A DNA stretch of 64,000 bases from Drosophila persimilis. Its lineage: Eukaryota > Arthropoda > Insecta > Diptera > Drosophilidae. The notes under the pieces were generated by a model. That model did no database searches, had not been told where the DNA came from, and saw only the letters and a list, made by a program, of their open reading frames with translations. Positions 53,311-64,000 of the stretch are shown piece after piece; positions within the stretch are counted from its first letter, which is position 1, and each line of letters opens with the position of its first letter. The stretch is from the NCBI RefSeq assembly GCF_003286085.1, contig NW_020825477.1, positions 1-64,000 of the forward strand, read 5' to 3'. A program made the position numbers and the translations under genes.

Positions 53311-53559
53311 TATTGGTAGACTGGCTATGACAATTAGTAAACGGAAGACAGTACCAAGTTATGTTTTTCTTTAAAGATTATTTATGTATTTCTTGATTAC
53401 TTTTTGCTGCAACACCGGTCCACACACTTGAGATCACAAAAGAAGAGAGAGCGTCGACACTTCAAGTGTGACCAGACTAACTCATAATAATAATACCTAA
53501 CATATCGATAATATTATTTAATGTTATCATTTGAATGTGGGAATAGGCGTATTCCAACA
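53311..53559 (-). repeat. 5' LTR of copia-like element
   Basis: 249 bases, near identical to the left LTR, followed by the AGAAC duplication at 53560-53564. Confidence 0.93.
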
Positions 53560-53564
53560 AGAAC

Positions 53565-56074
53565 CTTCCCGTCATATGAATGCGACGGACTAGGTCGTAC
53601 ACACCTAATACAACATTCTATGGTAATCAATGCCGAAGTACCCGTCAAACAACGACATTGGCCCATTTCCCCCGCGAAAGAGAAAGTGATGTTCGAAGAA
53701 GTAGAGAAGATGATTAAGCTGGGCGTGATAGAACCTTCAAATAGTCCATGGAGTAGCAATTGCGTCCTAGTAAAGAAAGGGAACAAGAATAGGTTATGCC
53801 TTGATTCTCGAGAGATCAACAAATATACCCGAAAAGATGCATACCCCCTTCCCCATATAGATGGGATACTCAGTCGATTGCCACCTGCCAAATATATAAC
53901 GGGACTCGATATGAAGCATGCTTATTGGCCTATTCCCCTAGATGAGTCTTCACGCCAATACACCGCGTTTACCATACCTAACCGACCGCTGTATCAATAC
54001 AAAGTTATGCCTTTTGGTCTAACCAATGCCTCACAAACCCTCTGTCGTTTAATGGATAAGGTAATACCTGCTAACTTGCGTACGAGAGTGTTTGTTTACC
54101 TCGATGACTTACTAATTTTATCAGACGATTTCGAATCCCATTTAATGTTACTGAGAGAAGTTGCAGTACACTTACGAAAGTAAAATTGAAGCTATTAAAG
54201 AATTCCCCGTTCCCAAGACGGTGAAACAATTGCGACGATTCCTTGGTCTTGCTGGGTGGTACCGTCGTTTCGTCGACAATTATGCAACGGTAAGTTGCGC
54301 CCTCACAGAACTATTAAAGAGACCGAAAGCGTATGCGTGGAACCCTTTGGCCAATCAGGCATTTGAAAAACTTAAACAGTGCTTGACGTCAGCTCCCATT
54401 TTGTCTACTCCTGATTTCTCAAAACCCTTTTTGCTGTTATGTGATGATAGTACTGTAGGAATTGGTTGTGTGTTAGCTCAGAAAAACGAAGAAGGAGAAG
54501 AATTACCCGTAGCATTCATGTCCGAGAAGCTATCTAAAGCTCAGAAAAACTACTCAGTCACGGAATTAGAATGTTTAGCGGTGATAAAGGGAATTAAAAA
54601 GTTTCGTGCTTATGTAGAAGGTCAAGCATTCGAGGTGATAACCGATCATGCCTCATTACAATGGCTTATGCGTCAGAAGGAGTTGTCTGGTAGATTAGCT
54701 CGATGGGCCATAAAATTACAGGGATTCTCTTTTGAGATAACGCACCGGAAGGGCTCACTAAACGTGGTAGCGGATGCCCTATCGCGTAAAGATGAAATTA
54801 CAGTTTCTGAAATGGAAGAGCAGGGTCCGATAGTTGATCTATCTGCCGCAGAATTTAAATCACCAGAATATATGACCTTAATTGATAATATTCGCGCTAA
54901 GCAAGACAAATTACCAGACTTGAAGATTCTCAATGATTTTGTCTACAAAAGAACCGAACCTGATCAGGGAAATAATGGTGTAGATAATCTATCTTGAAAA
55001 TTGTGGATTCCTAGGGAACTCACCCAAGGTGTAATCTCGCGGGCCCATGATCCGCCGAATGCCGCTCACAGTGGAGTAGGGAAAACCATCGAAAAGATTA
55101 AAAGATATTTGTTTTGGCCAAAAATGAACAAGCAAATACGTGAGTATGTAACTCATTGTGAAGTGTGTCGTCACACCAAACACCCGAACACCGTGTTGAA
55201 ACCACCCATGGGAAAACCAATGGTGTCTGATCGTCCGTTTCAAAAGCTTTATATGGATTTGCTGGGTCCATATCCCCGATCCAAGAAAGGGCATATTGGT
55301 TTACTTATTATCGTAGATCACTTCACAAAATTTCATTTCCTATGCCCCCTTAGGGTGTTTACTTCCAATCGGGTGTGCGATTACCTCGAAAATGATTTGT
55401 TCTGTACATTTGGAGTCCCCGAGGTGATATTAACAGATAACGGATCTCAATTCGTTTCTGGAGCCTTTCAGGCTTTTCTAACCCGCTTTGGGATACAACA
55501 TATTCGTACGGCGATATATTCACAACAGGCGAATGCCAGTGAGAGACTCAATAGATCGGTGTTAGCAGCTATAAGAGCTTACATAAGCCGGGATCATTCC
55601 ACTTGGGATACCAAATTACCGGAAATCAGTGCTGCTCTCAGATCCAACATTCACCAAAGCACCGGGTACTCGCCCTATTTCCTAACCTTTCGACAAAATA
55701 TGATTCTGAATGGCAAAGACTATGAGTTGCTTCGCCGCTTAAGACTCTTATCGGAGGATAGCCGCATTAGTTATCCGGAAGCACTACAAATTATTCGCGA
55801 ATCGGCAAAGAAAAAGGTGAAAGAGTCACATGAACAAAAGGCTAGGCGATATAATCTACGCTGTCGAAAAGTAGAGTTTAAGGTTGGAGAGCCAGTACTT
55901 GCCCGCAATTTCTGCCAAAGCAATGCTATTAAAAAGTTCAATGCAAAGTTAGCGCCGGTTTTTATTTCAGCCGTGGTATCTAGACGAGTTGGCTCATCCT
56001 ATTATCAACTGAAGAACGAACAGGGTAAAAACTTAGGAATATTTCACCTCAAAGACATACAGGTGAAACACTAG
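53565..56074 (+). pseudogene. pol: Reverse transcriptase, RNase H and integrase of element B
   Basis: It continues the protease frame after copia. RT has YRLCLDSREINK-like RLCLDSREINKY, LDMKHAYWPIPLDES and VFVYLDDLLILS (54085-54122). At about 54180 some 36 codons are missing relative to element G, with a frameshift. RNase H follows (LLLCDDSTVGIGCVLAQK, YSVTELECLAVIKGIKK, LNVVADALSRKD). A TGA at 54995-54997 lies before KLWIPREL. Integrase is then intact in one frame (55001-56074): H-H-C-C zinc region with HCEVCRHTKHP, IVDHFTKFHFLC, ILTDNGSQFVSGAF and QANASERLNRSV. It ends at 56074, 60 bases before the right LTR. Confidence 0.92.
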
Positions 56075-56134
56075 GCAACTGTCCCTTTTCCGTTTAGGCT
56101 TCGCCAGTTAAAACCAGCGCTTCCTCAACTGTGG

Positions 56135-58319
56135 TGTAGTGGCCAGTTGTGACTCTAAAACTCCAGAGAACAGCTTGGGAAGTAAGGCCCTCGCGTTTAA
56201 CATCAACTCTTCTCTTTACAAAAACAAGATAAGAGATCAATTACAAGAGAGCAGTAGTTAAAGCTTCCATTGAAGGGCTTACTGTCTAATTTAGAGAAGC
56301 AGCGTGGATCTGTGGGAGTTATGTTTTAAAGCTTTACTAGAAATCATACGATTACTCCGTTAGTCGTGGAAGCTATGTGTAAGCTTTGCTTAGCATCGTA
56401 CGATTACTCCGTTATCTAGGGAAGCAAGGTGTAAGCTTTGTCTAAAATCGTACGATTACCCCGTTGGTTGTGGAAGGTAAAGTTCCGATCGTAAGGGCTA
56501 ATGCAAGTAATAGAACTTCTGGATAGATCATTGCTATAGTGAAGCTGTACGAATTCGGATGTGTCTTTTTATACAAACATATACATATATCCAAGTGAAT
56601 TTGAATACGTTGTGCAATCAAACACGTGCCAAGTAAATTGAAGTTCTGGTGGACTGCATTATTCCTTTTGGATTAAGAAAAAATAAAAGGTATTTGGACC
56701 TTACAATAGTGACACAGCTTTAACAGTCTCGTATCTCGGATTTCCCAGTAACCAGCATCTACATAAACCAACGATAACTACAACCAAATAAACCCGCAAA
56801 AGCCGTCCGAAGATGTACTAGAGTGAAACCCTAAGTTATGTGGATGCCTAATTAAACTGAAGTACATCTTGGAATAAGACGATAAGAATGGTTTTCTGGC
56901 AAATTCGGAGAAACTAATATGCCGCACTCGTCACCCTTCCCGCTTATGAGTTAAGCGCGCGGCTAAAGCTTTCGCATGTAGTTTCTTCGTGGTGTATGTG
57001 GAGTGGTTCTCGAAGTGCGAAAATAAAACATTATTCTGCTGCGATCCACACTGCCGTTTGACATTCGTCGTGCAAAAATGTACCAAAGTATTAGTTTTGA
57101 GTCTCTTCACGGGATTTTCCAGTTTCTTTGTTTTATTAATGATTAATTTCCGTACTAGTTATTCATCTTAGTTCTGTATTGTATAGATGTAAAGAGAGAA
57201 ACAAACAATGTATATAATTACCCATAATTAAAAATCAGCGCAAGTGAAAGCCACTTATTTTTAAGATCAGCCGTTAAGTTGCAAATCGTCGTCGAACTGG
57301 TATGGAAATGATAAAATCGGTGTTTCATCCGAATTGGAAGTGAAGACATGTATATTCATAATTTTTCTCCTTTCCTCAGAATATGTTTCCCGTCGCCCCT
57401 TGAGCTCAACGGACACGCCGGATAATTCGTATAAAGTATGAGTGAGTTACGAGCTTCCTTAAACGGAGATCTCGAGTACATATATTTTCGAAGTACATAT
57501 ACGTCTTGTAAAACTTATATTGCGTTAGGTTAAACATCCATATGCATACGTGCCATAATTAAAGCAGATCGGCCAGTAATTTTTCTTTAACGTTTGCCTT
57601 CTAGTTATATTATTATCATATTTTACTATTCTTTCCAATTTAATTTCTTATACGCCATATTCTCTACACATAAGTCCTATATACATACATATATACAACT
57701 AGATATAAATTGCTATTATTTCCTCCTTCTTTACTTAACTACTTTGTACTAAGTTTATACATATCCCGAAAATCATGAAGTCCAAACCCGTGAATTTTGA
57801 ATTATTAAATGATAATTAGTAGATAATAATGGAACATTAAACCTTTCGTGTTTGTCCTGAGTAGAGCATGAGGAAGTCCGATGATCAAATGGAGATGCGC
57901 TCGATTAGGGTTATGCTGTCGATTAAACGGCATACTAAAGGTAGGGAGGGTAGAGAAGGGGTCAAAGTCATCTGAGTTCCCCAAGAGCGACGGAATATAG
58001 CCTGACTATTTGTCGGTAGTCGGTTAACCAGTTAATTAAAATTCACATTCTTTTCTTTTTGATTTCTTTTATAAAGTTCCTTTTGAACATTAAATCAAGT
58101 GTACCTAAAACATCTTTGCGAGTGTGTTCGTATGGCAGATAGGAGAGTAGGAAAGATCCCACGACATTCCGGCGAGCTAGTTAGAGCATAGCTAGAGGTA
58201 CACGTTCCGAAATCCTGCTATACTATTGGTGTCTGAGCCGTTAAACCAAATGTATGTACCACCTCCATCCGTACATACAATCTCACACCTCTGAGGATAA
58301 GAATATCTTGCACAGTACA
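56135..58319 (+). repeat. 3' LTR of element B
   Basis: 2185 bases matching 36571-38843, with indels: it lacks the 110-base piece of the left LTR but has extra bases near 57065-57090. It ends GTACA, followed by AGAT (58320-58323). It has no coding content. Confidence 0.9.
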
Positions 58320-58323
58320 AGAT

Positions 58324-59262
58324 GCGGACGGAGAACATGTAATTTCCTACGCAAGCCGCAAGCTCAAAAGCGAGGAAACGAAATACTCCGCAACGGAAAA
58401 AGAATGCCTAGCCATCTACTGGGGTATACACAAGATGAGGATGTACCTAGAAGGCTACCAATTTATCGTAATTACAGATCACCTAGCCCTCAAATGGTTA
58501 AATTCCATCGAAAGCCCATCCGGACGAGTAGCAAGATGGGCATTGGGACTGCAACCATTCTCATTCGAAATACGATATCGGAAAGGCAAGTTGAACGCAG
58601 TGGCGGACGGACTCTCCAGCTTACCACGCGAAGAAACCCGAATAGCAGAAATCGTAGAATGCGCTTGGTATCAAAACAAATGGAACCAAGTAGAGATGAC
58701 ACCAAAAGAAGCTACGGATTATACCATAAAACACGGAAGATTATACCGACACATACCAAGCCAAAACGACGAAGACGATCAACCCTGGAAACTGTGCGTT
58801 CCAAAACAAGAGAGACAGAGGGTACTAAACGAAAATCACACAAACCCAACAGCCGGACATCTTGGGATCAGACGCACGAAAATCAGAATAAGGCAGCGAT
58901 ACTTTTGGCCAGGGATAAGCAGAGACGTAACACAATTCGTACGAACATGCGAAAGCTGCTAAAAATTTAAGGTATCGCAACAAGCAGCGGCTGGCAAAAT
59001 GCTGACCAAAATCGCAAACGCACCATGGGAAACAATATGCGTCGATTTCGTGGGACCACTCCCAAGATCGCCGCACGGCAACACCGCACTAATCGTGTTT
59101 ATCGATAAATTTTCGAAATGGGTGGAGGTCACACCGGCAATTAGCGCAACAGCTGACGCATTCCAAAAGGCGTTCAGAGAAAAAATACTGGCGATGGGAG
59201 GTGCACCAAAGCGAGTGATCTCAGACAACGGCGTACAATTAACAAGCAGAAAGACGAAACAG
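58324..59262 (+). pseudogene. pol: RNase H and integrase of element A, 3' half of pol
   Basis: It resumes the frame cut at 36570: ADGEHVISYASRKL, YSATEKECLAIYWGI, VITDHLALKWLN, LNAVADGLSSLP, then the integrase zinc region (PTAGHLGIRRTKIRIRQRYFW and CESC). A TAA at about 58960-58962 follows CESC where glutamine or similar would be expected. The integrase core then has VDFVGPLPRSPHGN and VISDNGVQLTSR. After that the sequence leaves the integrase fold (KTKQTDGK, stop at 59275-59277), so the part with the catalytic glutamate and the C-terminus is missing. Confidence 0.88.
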
Positions 59263-59266
59263 ACAG

Positions 59267-59698
59267 ATGGAAAATAAAGAAGATAAATTCAACATTTCGG
59301 CCCGGAAATTTAAAGAAAGGATGGCACAGGCCAGCCACAAAAAACGAGCGGCAAAACTACTCTCGGCCGCCCCCCCACTCAGATCACGGATGAAAGTATC
59401 AGGAACAAAGGTGTCAGCACCCAGGAAAACAGGACAGCGCGAGACTCAAGGAGAACAAGTAGCAACGCACAATGAAGTAATCCCAACAAGTAAGAGGATC
59501 AGCTGGGCAAACCAGGCCAACCTACAGGAACAAACGGCACGAAGAATCAGCGAACAACAAGGCACGGAACTTTCCTGGGCAAAACAAGTGGAAGACGAAG
59601 AGTCCGACCGGGACGTGCTCGACCTAAACCCCGAGCGGCCAACACCAGAACCGGAAACCCGGAAACCCATCCAGAGAGATGGATATGTCACTATATAT
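59267..59698 (+). CDS. Unknown charged ORF at the 3' end of element A
   Basis: An open frame of 145 codons starting MENKEDKFNISARKF, rich in K, R, E, Q and P, with no domain I recognise. Its last four codons come from the target site and the LTR of element F, so the native end is lost. It might be the C-terminus of pol after a deletion, or an accessory ORF. It has no counterpart elsewhere in the window. Confidence 0.5.
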
Positions 59699-60359
59699 AG
59701 TTAAATATGCGACACTGCAGTTTACGTTTTAAAAAAAGATTTTATTCTTTCACTTAAACTTAGTGCACATTGATTAGTTATTTCCCCGACGATGACTAAT
59801 GTCCGGTGTCTTGAATGGAATTAACTTTTATTGAATTCTCCGACGGTGTCGCGATTGACGTTGTCTTGAACAGAACTGATTTGCCTTCTTAAATGTAGAC
59901 TATTTATATCATGATGCTCGGCTTGGGATTCGGATTTGGATTCGGAGGCGTTGGCTTCGACTTCGGCTTCGGAGATGGAGTACGTGACTCGATCGATATG
60001 TGGGAAAGGCGGCTTTTGATGAAAGGCTTCCGCTGCGTATGATCGGTGTTGCATTACTTGGGGGTGGCTGAGAATAGGGCCTCTGATTGGTAAGCTACGA
60101 TGGCGTGGTTCTTGAGAATCGATTAGTAATTGATCTCTGAAGAGTGGCGTGATTCTAGTGCGGCTATTGTTTTATGTTCAACTTCTAGCTTAGGGTGTTT
60201 GTTTACATTGCCTGCAATCGGCTACGCGTGGTCCATTTCGAGCGTGAAATTGTTTATGGGGGTTCGAAGCTGAGGGTGTCGGATTGTGTATAGTATTGTG
60301 GGTGCAGGGTAATAGACATGGACAAGGGTATGCGGAGCATGGACTATAGATATGTCACT
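59699..60359 (-). repeat. 3' LTR of errantivirus F
   Basis: 661 bases. On the minus strand it starts AGTGACATATCTATAG, similar to the 17.6 LTR start, and ends ATATTTAACT. The purine tract AATGGGGG precedes it on the minus strand. The likely 4-base duplication ATAT is at 59695-59698. A CG-rich segment of GGATTCGGATTTGG-like repeats is at about 59929-59975. Confidence 0.85.
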
Positions 60360-60386
60360 CCCCCATTGTTAGATTTAAGCCTGTCC

Positions 60387-61772
60387 TCAGGCGATTATCC
60401 TTGCATATAGTTCAGGTGCGTCTAAAACTGTGTCTGCTGGGGATTCTTCGTCTTCGTCTAAGGATGTTTCTATGTGCGGGTCGGTTTCAGGCTTATTTCT
60501 TTTACTTAGATTAAACAATTTGTAGCTTAATCCTATTATGATTATGACAAATAGTAGTATTAAGCTTACATGTAATACATTATTTAATCGCGTATTTTCT
60601 ATTACGATTTCTTTGGTTTGCAAATAAGACAGTGGTTTAATTTTTGTTACGTTATTGTTGATGTATATGCTCTGTGCAAATTCTGGTATTGAGTTGGATA
60701 TTAAGAATTCGTTTAATTGTACACTGCAATTATGTATTTTTATTAATGCGTTACCTTCTACTTTTATTTCTTGGTTTAGGCAATCTTGGTTTAATATGGT
60801 TTTAGGTAATTTCCAAGTTAACGATATATTGGGTTCTATGAAACTTATTTGAAAGTGTTGGTGTGCTTTGATGTATGGACATTTTGTTTCTACTTGTTTG
60901 ACTATTCCTGAAATACATTCGTCATTTATTTTTCGTTTTGATTCTTTTTCATATACCTCGTTTTCTAGAATGTAATAATTGTTTTGCGTTAGGTCAGTGA
61001 GGATGTTATTATCTTCATTTGGATATGGAACAATTATAAGCATAGGAATATTTCTGATCTCTCGTGGGATGTTGGAAATTATTAGTATTTCGTTAGTGTC
61101 TGATTTCAACCAAGTAGATGTTTTAATATTTAATAATTTCTCTGAATCGATGTGTTTCAGGTAATCCTGCCTCAATAATTTTGGATTAAATCTTGTTAGC
61201 TGCATGCCTAATTCAATATCCTCTATGTACTCGGTACAATGTTGAAGGTTAAATATTAATATTTCTAGTTGCTTATTTCTGTCATTATCTTTGTTTAATT
61301 TATTGACAACTTCTATGCCAGAATTTACTGCTTGAATTACTAAGTTTAATTCGTTAACTTGAACACTGTGGCTAGCAAGATTGTCTAATTTCCCTTCTAA
61401 TTCGACCTTATCATCTTGATCTAACGTTCCAAATAGATATTTATATATTGTGCCTACTGCATTTATAAGGCCTCTTTTGTTTCTTTTGGCTATTTTTATG
61501 CCGTTGAATTCACGTTTCAATTTCTCGACTAAATATTGAACTTGGATTTCGTTATTAAATTGGGTTGCCTGTTCTAGTAAACTCTGATATGTTTCATCTG
61601 TTCTTGTTATATTAATTGTTAGATAATGGTATTCATAATTAATGGGTATGTTAATGGTATTTGTTTTGAATATGAGATATCCATTCCTTGAGTTGATCGG
61701 ATCTATCTCTATATTCTGTCCGGTAGACTGTAGGACGGTGAACATTAGTAAGATTATAATCTTAATAATCAT
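60387..61772 (-). CDS. env: Errantivirus envelope protein (element F), intact frame
   Basis: A 461-residue membrane glycoprotein of the type that lets gypsy-group elements move between cells. Residues 1-19 are a hydrophobic signal peptide. A furin-like site RNKR lies at 97-100, followed by a G-rich hydrophobic stretch (GLINAVGTIYKYLFGTLD) in the position of the fusion-peptide region. A long helical region follows, with conserved cysteines near 175 and 290-330. A transmembrane segment spans about 400-419, and the 40-residue tail is acidic. The frame has no stop. The methionine at 61772 follows SYN in the same frame as the end of pol. Expression in this family is from a spliced mRNA. Confidence 0.88.
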   Translation of the reverse strand: MIIKIIILLMFTVLQSTGQNIEIDPINSRNGYLIFKTNTINIPINYEYHYLTINITRTDETYQSLLEQATQFNNEIQVQYLVEKLKREFNGIKIAKRNKRGLINAVGTIYKYLFGTLDQDDKVELEGKLDNLASHSVQVNELNLVIQAVNSGIEVVNKLNKDNDRNKQLEILIFNLQHCTEYIEDIELGMQLTRFNPKLLRQDYLKHIDSEKLLNIKTSTWLKSDTNEILIISNIPREIRNIPMLIIVPYPNEDNNILTDLTQNNYYILENEVYEKESKRKINDECISGIVKQVETKCPYIKAHQHFQISFIEPNISLTWKLPKTILNQDCLNQEIKVEGNALIKIHNCSVQLNEFLISNSIPEFAQSIYINNNVTKIKPLSYLQTKEIVIENTRLNNVLHVSLILLFVIIIIGLSYKLFNLSKRNKPETDPHIETSLDEDEESPADTVLDAPELYARIIA

Positions 61773-61950
61773 GTTGTAGCTCCGGATTCCCAGTACTCTC
61801 TTCGGGTACTCTGCAATTATCGTATTTACTTTTATTAGATTTTTTCTTTCTTTTGAATAGTGGGTGATTTTTCTCCCTCTATTTTTCTCTTCAAAGTGCT
61901 TTTCGTCTACCTGCCTAATTTCCCCTGTTCTTTTGAACGTGTTGGTTGTT
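61773..61950 (-). pseudogene. C-terminal end of pol of element F
   Basis: A continuous frame from the mini-me junction (TNTFKRTGEIRQVDEKHFE) to the env methionine, with no stop between. It continues the integrase frame APLVKT at 63027 when the mini-me and one target duplication are removed. Confidence 0.75.
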
Positions 61951-63026
61951 ATACCCGATACTCAAAATGAGTATTGAGGTATATTAGATTTGTGGTAAAA
62001 GTGGATGTGTGTAACGTCCAGAAGGAATCGTTTCCGACCCCATAGAGTATATATATTCTTGATCAGCATCAATAGCCGAGTCGATTGAGCCATGTCTGTC
62101 TGTCCGTCTGTCCGTCCGTCCGTCTGTCCGTCCCCTTCAGCGCCTAATGCTCAAAGACTATAAAAGCTAGAGCAACGATGTTTTGGATCCAGACTTCTGT
62201 GATATGTCACTGCTACAAAAATATTTCAAAACTTTGCCCCGCCTACTTCCGCCCCGACAAAGGGCGAAAATCTGTGGCATCCACATTTTTAAAGATACGA
62301 GAAAACCAAAAACGCAGAATCGTAGAAGATGACTATATCTTTTAGAGTGCAAAATCTGAACCAGATCGTATAATTATTATAGCCAGAATCACGAAAACAA
62401 TTTCACTCTTTCTCGCTCTGTCTCACTCTAACACACAGGTTTCGTGGTCGGTTTTGCCAATTGCAAAATATGAGTTCAAGGATCTCAGAACCCATAAGAG
62501 CTAGAGCAACCAAATTTGGTATCCACACTCCTGTGATATCGGACCTTGACCGTTTTGTGTCAAAATTTCGCCGCACCCCCTTTCGCCCACATAAAGGACG
62601 AAAATCTGGGGCAACCACAAATCTCAGAGACTATTAAGGCTAGAGTAACCAAATTTGGTATCCGCACTTCTGTTAGATCTCACTATAAAACGTATTTCTC
62701 AGAATTTCGCCCCACCCCCTTCCGCCCCCACAAAGGACGAAAATCTGTTGCATCCACAATATTGCAGATTCGAGAAAACTAAAAACGCAGAATAATAGAG
62801 AATGACCATATCTATCGGATTGCTGAGTCTGGAACAAATCAATTTGCACTGGCTACGCAGCGCCCGACGTCACGCTCAGACTGATTTTCTGTCTCTCTCG
62901 CACGCACTCTTTGTCGTGTCGTTTAATATTAGCGGCGTCTGCCGGAGGAGAGCCATACTGACTTAGTATCGGGTATAACTGTAGAGTTGCGGTGTCCGCA
63001 GCAACTCACAACGTTCCCCGTCGTTT
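61951..63026 (-). mobile_element. mini-me/DINE-1-like repeat, copy 4
   Basis: 1076 bases inserted in pol of element F with a 5-base duplication TTGTT (61946-61950 and 63027-63031). The (GTCY) tract is at 62095-62135. Like copy 1 it carries the three related modules and the ACAACGTTCCCC end. Confidence 0.82.
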
Positions 63027-64000
63027 TTGTTTTAACTAGGGGTGCATTCTTGTAGCGTGTGTCTACTTCAAAGTCAATTCGATCGTTATTCAAATGATTG
63101 ATCTTCCTAACTTTATTCAGTTGGGTGTTATAGTCTGGTAGGTCCGGCGTACAGGAAGATATCAGCTGGGGATCTCTTTGTAGTATTATGAACCGTTTTA
63201 TGGTTAACTCGAATTTTTTGAGCTTGTTTTCTATGTTATCCTCGCTTGAAATGATTCTTAATTTTTCATTGATCGTTTTATGTAGCCGTTCTACATCAGA
63301 AACTCCGTTTTTACTGGTAGTGATTTCGATTTTCACATTTTCCGCATTCAACCATGCTTGCAATGCTGCGCACATAAAGGCTGAATCTTTGTCGGCTTTA
63401 ATTCCCTGTGGCTTGCCCATTTCGTTAAAGACTTTTATGATGGCTCTCTTTGTTTCTAACCAGTCACGACTCTTAACTTCTACAAGGGTAGCGAATTTAG
63501 AATATACATCAATGCAGGATAGGAATTGTTGATTGCCTACCAAATAGAAATCCATGACATACTTTTCTCTGATATTTTGTATTTCAGGGGTGATTTCGAA
63601 GGTTAGATTGGTGTTACGATGCTCTGTTTTAGCAACGTTGCACGTAGGACATTCATTGATAATATTTTGGATTAACTTTTGATAATACCTTTTTCGATAC
63701 CTGGGTGAAGTAGCTCTTTATGATTCTTCAATATTTGTTCCTTGAATTCGGAGTAGTTCGGAATATCTATGAGTTTGGTACTGGATTTAATCAGTTTTGT
63801 GAAGTGATTTGGACTGATTATCTCCAGGAATGCCCTTTGGAACAGTGGGAAGTCTACTTCATTATGGAAATATAGTGCACTCTTTTTGGTACACACATAT
63901 TCATTTATTATATCTTTCGCTAATGACTCCGTCATTTCGGTATATGTGATTTTTATCAGTATCTTGTGGAAATAGTGGGATGTTTCTACCTTATCCTCAT
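63027..64000 (-). pseudogene. pol: Integrase region of pol of element F, partial
   Basis: From 64000 leftwards: linker (DIPNYSEFKEQILKNHKEL), zinc region H..H with HPGIEKG, then C-P-T-C (NECPTCNVAKTEH) reached only after a one-base frameshift near 63686. The core follows, with MDFYLVGNQQFLSCIDVYSKF, GIKADKDSAF, and SKNGVSDVERLHKTI carrying the catalytic glutamate. The open frame then runs into the mini-me, which appends TTGNVVSCCGHRNS. The frame is open at the window edge. Confidence 0.85.

Larger units (their letters stand above)
48081..53559 (-). mobile_element. Defective copia-like LTR retrotransposon
   Basis: A Ty1/copia element on the minus strand, inserted in pol of element B with a perfect 5-base duplication AGAAC (48076-48080 and 53560-53564). 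LTRs are 250 and 249 bases. The proteins are close to Drosophila copia. The leader and first part of gag are deleted, integrase has an internal deletion, and a 1-base frameshift lies before RT, so it cannot be autonomous. A 628-bp TIR element sits in its 3' untranslated part. Confidence 0.95.
36571..58319 (+). mobile_element. Ulysses-like LTR retrotransposon B, with BEL and copia nested inside
   Basis: Its LTRs of 2273 and 2185 bases are flanked by the 4-base duplication AGAT (36567-36570 and 58320-58323). Removing it restores the RNase H frame of element A across the site. Without the two nested elements it is about 9.9 kb, close to the roughly 10.6 kb reported for Ulysses. The order is LTR, Lys-type primer site, gag (RING), protease, RT, RNase H, integrase, LTR. 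Gag and pol carry stops and a deletion, so it is not autonomous. Confidence 0.92.
59699..64000 (-). mobile_element. Errantivirus F (17.6/gypsy type), 3' part
   Basis: A minus-strand element inserted near the end of element A and running off the window. Visible parts are 3' LTR, purine tract, env, and the integrase part of pol, with a mini-me in pol. The 5' LTR and gag lie beyond 64000. Confidence 0.9.

Noticed and set aside
1..64000. tRNA or rRNA genes
   Set aside because: Lys-type and iMet-type sequences seen are retroelement primer sites beside LTRs, not tRNA genes; no cloverleaf or rRNA similarity was seen.

Overview
The window is a mosaic of transposable elements with no recognisable host gene, rRNA, tRNA or CRISPR array. 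Its contents point to a Drosophila genome: a copia relative with a tRNA-iMet-type primer site, 17.6/gypsy-type errantivirus remnants, a Ulysses-like element with 2.2 kb LTRs, BEL/Pao elements, and four copies of a (GTCY)n-bearing mini-me/DINE-1-like repeat. The density and nesting fit pericentromeric, Y or other heterochromatin, or a piRNA-cluster-like locus. That setting is inferred; the element structures are read from the sequence.

Layout. (1) 1-6872: a minus-strand Ty3/gypsy-type element (H: gag, protease, leader, primer site), split by a complete 3970-bp Mutator-like (MULE/Phantom-type) DNA transposon at 2465-6434. That transposon has a 9-bp target duplication and palindrome-rich ends. 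It carries a five-exon transposase gene with an open frame of 598 codons: FLYWCH finger, DDE core and C-terminal RING. A small Tc1-like MITE sits in its first intron. (2) 6873-13361: GC-rich LTR segments of two elements (X and Y) mixed with deleted BEL pol fragments, forming a tandem array with a 2362-bp period. (3) 13362-17087: the longer broken BEL/Pao pol (D) that matches those fragments. (4) 18096-24988: a decayed gypsy-type errantivirus (E, minus strand) with both LTRs, a mini-me in one LTR, and a deletion fusing RNase H to env. It appears to lie in the 3' LTR of element G. (5) 24993-about 33402: a minus-strand Ulysses-like element (G) with a RING-H2 finger at the N terminus of gag, two mini-me insertions and a foreign LTR/leader fragment.

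(6) 33403-59698: element A (plus strand, H-like clade). Its pol is split by element B (36571-58319, Ulysses-like, target duplication AGAT). B in turn holds a complete BEL element with apparently identical LTRs and an unbroken 1763-codon gag-pol frame (39292-45702, duplication TTGAG), and a defective copia-like element (48081-53559, duplication AGAAC) that contains its own TIR element. (7) 59699-64000: errantivirus F (minus strand) inserted in A, with a 661-bp LTR, an intact env and part of pol. Its pol is interrupted by a mini-me with a TTGTT duplication.

The nesting gives relative ages: BEL and copia are younger than B, B and F are younger than A, E is probably younger than G, and the MULE is younger than H. 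The BEL gag-pol and the MULE transposase look intact; nearly everything else has stops, frameshifts or deletions. The most distinctive theme is RING fingers in unrelated mobile elements: an IAP-like RING at the end of the MULE transposase, and a RING-H2 with exactly conserved spacing at the start of gag in the two diverged Ulysses-like elements.
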